Below, piece by piece: positions 58,500 to 64,000 of a stretch of DNA of 64,000 nucleotides; positions within the stretch are counted from its first letter, which is position 1, and each line of letters starts with the position of its first letter. Origin of the DNA: Nocardioides sp. 503. GTDB taxonomy: Bacteria > Actinomycetota > Actinomycetes > Propionibacteriales > Nocardioidaceae. The notes under the pieces are model-generated. The model saw only the letters and a list, made by a program, of their open reading frames with translations. It was not told the origin of the DNA and did not search any database. Location: the NCBI RefSeq assembly GCF_004522095.1, contig NZ_SPUI01000007.1, positions 98,232 to 162,231 on the forward strand. Direction: 5' to 3'. A program made the position numbers and the translations under genes.

Positions 58500-60017
58500 C
58501 TACCCCCGGTCCAGCTCGAGCGCCTCGGGCGTGTGCAGCCGCACCATGAACCGCCGAGCGTGGGCGGGCACCCGCGAGGCGGTGGCACGCGAGACCAGCA
58601 CCATCGTCACGAACGCCAGCGGCACGCTCCACGCGGCGGGCTGCTCGAGCAGCACGCCCGGCCAACCGTCGGAGGAGCCGTCGACGAGCGTCCACAGCAC
58701 GCCGACCCCGGAGCCCAGACCGCCGGCGAGGAGCCCGGCCACCGCGCCGACGTCGGTGAGGCCGCGCCACCAGATCCCGAGCAGCAGCAGGGGGCAGAAC
58801 GTCGAGGCCGCCACGGCGAAGGCCAGCCCCACGGCGCGCGCGACGCCGACGCTCGGCAGGGCCAGCGCCACCGCCAGCGGGACCGTCACCGCGATCACCG
58901 CGCCGACGCGGAACGCCGCCACGCCCGACAGCCGTCGCGCGCGCAGCAGCCGCGGGGTGAGGTCCTGGCTCAGCACGCCGGCCACCGCGATGGCCAGGCC
59001 CGACGACGTCGACAGGAACGCCGCGAACGCCCCGGCGGTCACCAGTCCGGCCAGCAGCTCGCCCCCGACACCGGGCACCATGAGCCGTGGCAGCTCGAGC
59101 ACGAGGACGTCCGAGCGGCCGGACGCGGCGAGCTCGGTGGCGTAGACCCGCCCGAGCGCGCCGTAGACCGGCGGCAGCAGGTAGAACACGCCGAGCAGCA
59201 CCAGCACCACCAGCGTCGTACGGCGTGCGGCGCGGCCGTCGGGGTTGGTGTAGAACCGCACGACCACGTGCGGCAGCCCCATCGTGCCGAGGAACGTCGC
59301 GACGATGAGCGAATAGGTGAGGTAGAGGCCCTCGGTGCCGCCGCTCGCGAGCGGGACCGACCAGTCGGCGTCGGCCGGCATCCGGCTGCCCGGCGCGCCC
59401 TCGCCCGCCCAGACGACGAGCAGGACGGCGGCCGGCAGGAGCAGGGCGGTGAGCTTGAGCCAGTACTGGAATGCCTGCACGAAGGTGATGCTGCGCATCC
59501 CGCCCGAGGACACGTTGGCCAGCACCACCAGCCCGACGATCACCGGCCCCAGCCACGTCGGGGCGCCGACCGCGGCGCGCAGCGTGAGCCCGGCTCCGTG
59601 GAACTGCGGCAGGAGGTAGAGCCAGCCGATCGCCACTACCATCACCGAGCACAGCGTGCGCACGCGCCGCGACCCCAGCCGGGCCTCCGCGAAGTCCGGC
59701 AGGGTGTAGGCGCCACTGCGACGCAGGGGCGCGGCGACGAGGACCAGCAGCAGGAGGTAGCCGGCGGTCCAGCCGATCGGGTACCACAGCATGTCCGCGC
59801 CGAAGGTCAGCACCAGCCCGGCGACACCGAGGAAGGACGCGGCGGAGAGGTACTCCCCACCGATCGCCGACGCGTTGAGCCCCGGCCGCACCGAGCGGGA
59901 CGCCACGAAGAAGTCGCTCGTCGTCCGTGAGAACCGCAGTCCCCACGTGCCGATCAGCAGCGTCGTGACCGTCACCAGCACCACCGCGACCAGGCCGGTC
60001 ACGCTCTCGGTGCTCAT
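58500..60017 (-). CDS. Sodium:solute symporter (SSS family, MctC-like)
   Basis: 505 residues, ~13 TM helices. SSS signatures are GGEYLSAASFLGVAGLVLTFGADM (in part), the central YLTYSLIVATFLGTMGLPHVVVRFYTNPDGR and FLSTSSGLAIAVAGVLSQD. MctC-type transporters import pyruvate, acetate and propionate. The two-component system just upstream is of the LytS/LytTR class known to control such carboxylate transporters. Starts at ATG 60017, in a leader with repeated GATGAG. Confidence 0.93.
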   Translation of the reverse strand: MSTESVTGLVAVVLVTVTTLLIGTWGLRFSRTTSDFFVASRSVRPGLNASAIGGEYLSAASFLGVAGLVLTFGADMLWYPIGWTAGYLLLLVLVAAPLRRSGAYTLPDFAEARLGSRRVRTLCSVMVVAIGWLYLLPQFHGAGLTLRAAVGAPTWLGPVIVGLVVLANVSSGGMRSITFVQAFQYWLKLTALLLPAAVLLVVWAGEGAPGSRMPADADWSVPLASGGTEGLYLTYSLIVATFLGTMGLPHVVVRFYTNPDGRAARRTTLVVLVLLGVFYLLPPVYGALGRVYATELAASGRSDVLVLELPRLMVPGVGGELLAGLVTAGAFAAFLSTSSGLAIAVAGVLSQDLTPRLLRARRLSGVAAFRVGAVIAVTVPLAVALALPSVGVARAVGLAFAVAASTFCPLLLLGIWWRGLTDVGAVAGLLAGGLGSGVGVLWTLVDGSSDGWPGVLLEQPAAWSVPLAFVTMVLVSRATASRVPAHARRFMVRLHTPEALELDRG

Positions 60018-60046
60018 CGAGGACTCATCGGGTGCTCATCGAGCGC

Positions 60047-60418
60047 TCATCCGTCGGCCTCGCTCATCAGCTCGGCGAAGTCGCGCTCGTTGCGCTCGGC
60101 CCTCCGCACGTAGGACCAGCCGAGCAGCACCAGCAGGGGGTAGACGAGCGCGCCGAGCAGCAGCCACGCCAGCGGCACCGGACCCACGCGTACGGCGGAC
60201 AGGCGCGGCAGCAGGTGGAAGGCCAGCGGCAGGCTGCCCACGCTCACCACGAGCAGCGCGATCGTGCGCAGGGCCAGCCGCAGCTGCTCGCGCAGGAGCG
60301 AGCCGAGGTAGACGTGGCCGAGCCGGGTCTCGTCGTCGATGTCGCCGGTCCGCGCGCGAGGGGCGTGCCGCCGGGGCGGCCCCGTCACCCGCACCCGCTC
60401 GGGCCGCCCCTCGCTCAC
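60047..60418 (-). CDS. Small two-helix membrane protein (DUF485-like partner)
   Basis: 123 residues from GTG 60418. A cytoplasmic N-terminus (~1-48), two TM helices (~53-75 and ~82-103) and a short charged tail RRAERNERDFAELMSE. The layout and location before an SSS symporter match DUF485-type partners, though sequence similarity to the 47830 protein is weak. It overlaps the response regulator stop by 4 bases and stops 29 bases before the symporter start. Confidence 0.8.
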   Translation of the reverse strand: MSEGRPERVRVTGPPRRHAPRARTGDIDDETRLGHVYLGSLLREQLRLALRTIALLVVSVGSLPLAFHLLPRLSAVRVGPVPLAWLLLGALVYPLLVLLGWSYVRRAERNERDFAELMSEADG

Positions 60419-61164
60419 GACTCCCCGCGGTGCAGCAGCAGGTCGCGCAGCTCGCGGGTGTGGCGGCGGCTGACGCCCAGCTCGACGACGTCCGCCGCCC
60501 CCGGCGGGCCTCCGACCACGACCGAGCACCGGCCGGAGTCCATGCGCACCTCCCGCACGTGGGCCAGCGCGACCAGCAGCGAGCGGTGGATGCGCACGAA
60601 CCCGGCCGGGCGCCACTCCTCCTCCAGCGTGGAGAGCGGGGTGCGGATGAGGTGCGAGCCGCCGGCGGTGTGCAGCCGTGCGTAGTCGCCCTGGGCCTCG
60701 ACGTGGGTGACGTCGGCCCGGTCCACGAAGCGCGTCACCCCGCCGCGCTCGACGGGGATCTGCGCGTCCTGGCTGGGGCCCGGTGACCGGTCGCCGCCCG
60801 CCACCACGCGCCGTACGGCCTCGGCGAGACGGTCGGCGCGCACCGGCTTGAGCACGTAGTCGACTGCGTGCAGCTCGAAGGCCTCGACGGCGTGGGCCTC
60901 GTGGGCGGTCACGAACACCACCGGCGGCGGGCTGCGGAAGCGCGAGAGGACCTGCGCGAGGTCGAGGCCGGTGAGCCCGGGCATCTGGATGTCGAGGAAG
61001 ACGCAGTCGACGTCGGTCTGCTGCAGGGTGCGCAGCCCCTCGGCGGCGGAGTCGCAGGTGCGGACCTCGCCGACCCGCTCGTCGCGCGAGAGCAGGTAGG
61101 CGAGCTCGTCGAGGGCCGGCCGCTCGTCGTCGACGACCAGCACCCGCAGCAGCGGCGGCGTCAC
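60415..61164 (-). CDS. LytTR-family response regulator
   Basis: 249 residues from GTG 61164. Receiver domain (~6-118) with acidic pair in VVDDERP, phospho-acceptor Asp near 54 (CVFLDIQMPG) and Lys in YVLKPV. LytTR DNA-binding domain (~150-245) with THVEAQGDYARLHT and RIHRSLLVAL. It overlaps the kinase stop and the small membrane gene. Likely activates the symporter operon. Confidence 0.94.
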   Translation of the reverse strand: MTPPLLRVLVVDDERPALDELAYLLSRDERVGEVRTCDSAAEGLRTLQQTDVDCVFLDIQMPGLTGLDLAQVLSRFRSPPPVVFVTAHEAHAVEAFELHAVDYVLKPVRADRLAEAVRRVVAGGDRSPGPSQDAQIPVERGGVTRFVDRADVTHVEAQGDYARLHTAGGSHLIRTPLSTLEEEWRPAGFVRIHRSLLVALAHVREVRMDSGRCSVVVGGPPGAADVVELGVSRRHTRELRDLLLHRGES

Positions 61165-62273
61165 ACCTGCACCCCCGGCGCGAACTTCGGCACCCGCACG
61201 ATCACCTTGGTGCCGGCGCCCGGCGCGGTCTCGACGACCAGGCCGTAGTCGTCGCCGTAGGTGTTGCGCAGCCGGCTGTCGACGTTGCCCAGGCCGACCG
61301 AGTCGAGCGCGGTGTCGCCGGCGAGCGCACGCCGTACCTTGTCGGGGTCCTCGCCGACGCCGTCGTCCTCCACCTCGATCACGCACTCCTGCCCGCGGTC
61401 CAGCGCCCCGATGCGCACGTGCCCGGCGCCCTCGACGTTGGCGAGGCCGTGGCGCACGGCGTTCTCGACGAGGGGCTGGATGCAGAGGAAGGGTACGGCG
61501 ACCGGCAGCACCTCGGGCGCGATGCTCAGCGTCACGCGCAGCCGCTCCCCGAAGCGCGCCTGCTCCAGCAGGAGGTAGCGCTCCACCGAGCGCAGCTCCT
61601 CGGCCAGCGTCGTGAAGTCGCCGTGGCTGCGGAAGGAGTAGCGGGTGAAGTCGGCGAACTCCATCAGCAGGTCGCGGGCGCGGTCGGGGTCGGTGCGCAC
61701 GAAGCTGGCGATGGCGCCCAGCGAGTTGTAGATGAAGTGCGGGCTGATCTGCGCGCGCAGGGCCCGCACCTCCGCCTCGATCGCGCGGGTGCGCGACGCG
61801 TCGAGCTCGGCCAGCTCGAGCTGACCCGAGACCCACTGCGCCACCTCGTCGGCGGCGCGCGCCAGCCCGGCGGTGGGGTAGGGCGCGAAGGCCTGCAGGG
61901 TGCCGACGATCCGCTCCTCGACGACCAGCGGGCTGACGACCGCCGTGCGCACGGGGCAGCCGGTCTCCTCGCACTGCAGGTCGGAGCGGTCGAAGACCCG
62001 GGTCGCGCCGCGGTCGAGGGTGGCCGCGACCAGCGCGGCCGCCTGGTCGGTGTGGTGCTGGCCGGTGCCGTCCCAGGCGAGGGCGGCGGCGGTGTCGGTC
62101 AGCGCCATCGCGGGCGTGCCGAGCAGCGAGCGCAGGTGGCGGATGGAGCGCTCGGCCGAGTCGGTGGTCAGCCCCTCACGCAGGGCCGGTGCGGCCAGCG
62201 ACGCGCGGTGCAGCGTGCGGAACGTCGCGCGGTCGGCCTCGGTGCCGAGATGGGTCCGCCGCCAGGCCCTCAT
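61161..62273 (-). CDS. LytS-type sensor histidine kinase with Cys-containing GAF domain
   Basis: 370 residues, no TM helices. An N-terminal GAF-like domain (~40-150) holds LQCEETGCPVRT (Cys-x4-Cys) and HH. His_kinase region ALRAQISPHFIYNSLGAIASFV carries the phospho-acceptor His ~180, with the HATPase (VENAVRHGL, DDGVG, GLGN, GAGTKV). It is cytosolic, so it senses an internal signal, possibly redox or metabolite through the Cys pair. It overlaps the LytTR gene; the methyltransferase stops 3 bases upstream of its start. Confidence 0.93.
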   Translation of the reverse strand: MRAWRRTHLGTEADRATFRTLHRASLAAPALREGLTTDSAERSIRHLRSLLGTPAMALTDTAAALAWDGTGQHHTDQAAALVAATLDRGATRVFDRSDLQCEETGCPVRTAVVSPLVVEERIVGTLQAFAPYPTAGLARAADEVAQWVSGQLELAELDASRTRAIEAEVRALRAQISPHFIYNSLGAIASFVRTDPDRARDLLMEFADFTRYSFRSHGDFTTLAEELRSVERYLLLEQARFGERLRVTLSIAPEVLPVAVPFLCIQPLVENAVRHGLANVEGAGHVRIGALDRGQECVIEVEDDGVGEDPDKVRRALAGDTALDSVGLGNVDSRLRNTYGDDYGLVVETAPGAGTKVIVRVPKFAPGVQV

Positions 62274-62276
62274 GGC

Positions 62277-63164
62277 TCAGCGGAAGTCGATGAGGAGCAT
62301 GCCGCTGTCGTCGTCCGTGGGCGGCGGGACCGGCCCGTCGGCGGGGTCGTGGTCGCCGTCGCGATGCCCGCCCTGCCGGTCGTCGTGCCGGTCGGAGGGG
62401 CGCTCGATCGTCAGCGGGTCCGGCTCGGGCCGGTCGACGACGGTGGCGCGGAAGCAGCGGGTGACGTAAGGCAGCTGCATGCCGTCCATGCCGCGCCCGT
62501 AGTCGTCGTACAGAGCCAGCACGTCGGCCAGCCGGGCGACGCGCGCCTCCTCGTCGAGGGCGATCACGTCCGAGCGGGAGCGCACGAGGTCCTGGATCGA
62601 CTCGCGGTGCACGGTCTGCCAGTGCTTGAAGTCCTGCTCCTCGGCGCTGCGGAAGTGGCGCGAGCCCGCGAGCACCGCGACGGGGTCGACGTCGTCGCGG
62701 CCGGTCGAGCCGATGATGCGGCCGAGCTTGCGCACCCAAGGGATGCGCTCGTCGCGGTCGTTGCGCACGATCGCGAGGTGGCCTCCGGGCTTGAGGACCC
62801 GCGCGATCTCGGGCAGCGCGCGCTCGTGGTCGAACCAGTGGAACGCCTGCGCCACCACGACGACGTCGTAGGAGGAGTCGGACGCGGGGATGTCCTCGGC
62901 GCCGGTGAGCGAGGCCCGGACGTCGGGCAGCCGGCGCTGCAGCACGTCGAGCATCGCGGCGTCGGGCTCGGTGGCGTGGACGTCGTGCCCCAGGGCGACC
63001 AGCTGCTCGGTGAGCTTGCCCGTGCCGGCCGCGAGCTCGAGCACGGTGAGCGGCTGCTCGGCGGTCAGCCAGGCCGCGGCGTCCCGGGGGTAGGTGGGGC
63101 GGCCGCGGTCGTAGGCGTCGGCGACGCTCCCGAAGGAGCGGGCGGGAGGCAGGTGGTCGGTCAT
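62277..63164 (-). CDS. Class I SAM-dependent methyltransferase with polar His/Asp-rich tail
   Basis: 295 residues from ATG 63164. Motif I LELAAGTGKLTEQL, motif II ATEPDAAML, motif IV VVVVAQAFHWF, motif post ARVLKPGGHLAIV. The methyltransferase core ends near 245; a tail rich in His, Asp, Arg and Pro (SDRHDDRQGGHRDGDHD) follows. It resembles UbiE/Methyltransf_11 proteins; the substrate is unknown. Three bases separate it from the kinase gene, so it is in the same operon. It is divergent from the Fic-like gene with 34 bases between. Confidence 0.9.
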   Translation of the reverse strand: MTDHLPPARSFGSVADAYDRGRPTYPRDAAAWLTAEQPLTVLELAAGTGKLTEQLVALGHDVHATEPDAAMLDVLQRRLPDVRASLTGAEDIPASDSSYDVVVVAQAFHWFDHERALPEIARVLKPGGHLAIVRNDRDERIPWVRKLGRIIGSTGRDDVDPVAVLAGSRHFRSAEEQDFKHWQTVHRESIQDLVRSRSDVIALDEEARVARLADVLALYDDYGRGMDGMQLPYVTRCFRATVVDRPEPDPLTIERPSDRHDDRQGGHRDGDHDPADGPVPPPTDDDSGMLLIDFR

Positions 63165-63198
63165 CGGGGTCGAGGCTACCCGCGGATAGCCTTCGGCC

Positions 63199-63927
63199 GT
63201 GGCTTCCGATCCCCTTGCGTGGCTGGTGTCTCTCGAAGGCGTCCCCTCGGCGTACGCCGCCGTGCGCGACGGCATCGACGTCATGCTGCGCGACCGGGGG
63301 CTGCGGCGTACCTCCCCGGAGACCACCGCCGAGTCCCTGCTGCGCGGCGCCCACGCCAGCGCGGTGCTGGAGGGCTCGTCCTCGACCCTCGCGCAGGTGC
63401 GCGAGGGCGCCGGCGACGAGACCGCCCAGGACGTGCTGCGGATGTCGACCGAGATCCTCGGCCTGGCGCCGCTCGTGGGTCGCAGCCCCGCCCAGGCCTT
63501 CGCCCGGCTGCACGCGCTGGTGTCGTCGGGGTCGCTGCCCGACGACCAGCGTGGCCGCCCGCGCGACGCCGAGTCCGCGGCCCGGCTGCGCGACATCGGC
63601 GCCCTGCTGACGCGCCCCACCGACGCGCCGGCCCTGCTCGTCGCGGCGCTCATCCACGGCGAGCTCGTCACCGCGGCGCCGTTCGCCTCCCACAACGGCG
63701 TCGTCGCCCGCGCCGCCGAGCGCCTGGTCATCGTCGCCCGCGGCGTCGACGAGAAGTCGCTGGTCGTTCCCGAGGCCGGCCACCTCGCGCTGCGGCCGGC
63801 GTACGAGTCGAACCTCGTCGGCTACGCCGAGGGCGGCGCGGCCGGCATGCACGCGTGGGTGCTCTACGCCGCCGAGGCGTTCGCCGCCGGCGCCGAGGCC
63901 AGTCCGTTGCGGCGGGCGGCGGGCTGA
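63199..63927 (+). CDS. Degenerate Fic-like protein
   Basis: 242 residues from a GTG start. An N-terminal helical region (AESLLRGAHASAVLEGSSST resembles the Fic inhibitory helix motif SxxxE(G/N), here SAVLEGS) precedes a Fic-like core where HPFxxGNGRxxR is replaced by PFASHNGVVARA with the catalytic His missing. The family is found in actinobacteria next to acs or HAD genes and often called 'oxidoreductase'. Loss of the His suggests no AMPylation activity. It may be a regulatory or structural relic. Confidence 0.72.
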   Translation: MASDPLAWLVSLEGVPSAYAAVRDGIDVMLRDRGLRRTSPETTAESLLRGAHASAVLEGSSSTLAQVREGAGDETAQDVLRMSTEILGLAPLVGRSPAQAFARLHALVSSGSLPDDQRGRPRDAESAARLRDIGALLTRPTDAPALLVAALIHGELVTAAPFASHNGVVARAAERLVIVARGVDEKSLVVPEAGHLALRPAYESNLVGYAEGGAAGMHAWVLYAAEAFAAGAEASPLRRAAG

Positions 63928-63963
63928 GGCGCGCGCAGTTTCCCCAAGGTATGCAGGGAAGCT

Positions 63964-63999
63964 GTCACTTCCCTCGGTGTGCAACGCGAGGGAAGTGAC
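63964..63999. terminator. 13-bp hairpin at window end
   Basis: GTCACTTCCCTCG (63964-63976) pairs exactly with CGAGGGAAGTGAC (63987-63999), loop of 10. It lies 37 bases past the Fic-like stop. The structure could extend past the window. Confidence 0.75.
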
Positions 64000-64000
64000 G

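Overview
The window looks like chromosomal DNA of a high-GC actinobacterium, most likely a Nocardioides-type member of the Nocardioidaceae. The reasons are the strong G/C bias at third codon positions, many GTG starts, 4-base ATGA/GTGA overlaps within operons, a WhiB-family regulator, ECF41 and SigE-type sigma factors, and a core gene order I know from other actinobacteria (in M. tuberculosis: ponA2, whiB4, two anion-ATPase genes, a DUF4177 gene, ridA, an MBL-fold gene, crp, nth, a TlpA-like gene, a Nudix gene, marP, acs). No rRNA, CRISPR array, phage or complete insertion sequence was seen. One tRNA (Pro, CGG) is present.

Layout. 1-3.6 kb: asd (5' end cut off), an acidic Glu/Pro-rich membrane protein, tRNA-Pro, a metallophosphoesterase and a YqeY protein. 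3.6-8.7 kb: a bifunctional penicillin-binding protein divergent from wblA, then two ArsA-like ATPases. 8.7-33.3 kb: a block of accessory genes lying where the conserved order would be continuous. It holds an IclR regulator with a 3-oxoacid CoA-transferase pair, an ECF41 sigma-factor operon, a low-GC secreted protein, a ten-gene catabolic and transport cluster (14.2-25.1 kb), small enzymes, and an FtsX-type ABC exporter with its own two-component system. 33.3-46 kb: the core block resumes (DUF4177, RidA, Nudix, MBL, [sigma factor/TolB-like cassette], crp, nth, TlpA-like, CoA pyrophosphatase, marP, holin-like, nhaA, acs). 46-48.2 kb: acetate-type symporter plus DUF485 partner. 48.6-58.5 kb: nitrate assimilation (narK, molybdopterin nitrate reductase, FAD reductase, nirB, nirD, an NnaR-like regulator, sirohydrochlorin chelatase). 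58.5-63.9 kb: a second SSS symporter with small partner and a LytS/LytTR two-component system, a methyltransferase and a degenerate Fic-like protein.

How genes work together. The 14.2-25.1 kb cluster combines an FAD aromatic hydroxylase, a type-I extradiol-like dioxygenase, a fumarylacetoacetate-hydrolase-family enzyme and a beta-keto-acid cleavage enzyme with a Liv-type ABC importer and an MFS importer, under a GntR/FCD regulator. It reads as a complete uptake and ring-cleavage pathway for an unknown aromatic acid. Acetoacetate from the BKACE step could be activated by the CoA-transferase pair at 9.6-11 kb. The nitrate cluster couples uptake, two-step reduction to ammonium and local siroheme supply.

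The most unusual content is repeat structure. (1) The catabolic cluster is bounded exactly by two ~91% identical 105-bp direct repeats that read as the same broken gene tail. (2) A 46-bp perfect direct repeat brackets the low-GC secreted gene. (3) Two inverted 69-bp palindromic elements bracket a sigma-factor/TolB cassette between the MBL gene and crp. (4) A 63-bp palindromic element lies exactly in frame inside the nitrite-reductase-linked FAD protein. (5) Several other hairpin families sit between genes. Family assignments come from motif recognition by eye; no database search was possible.
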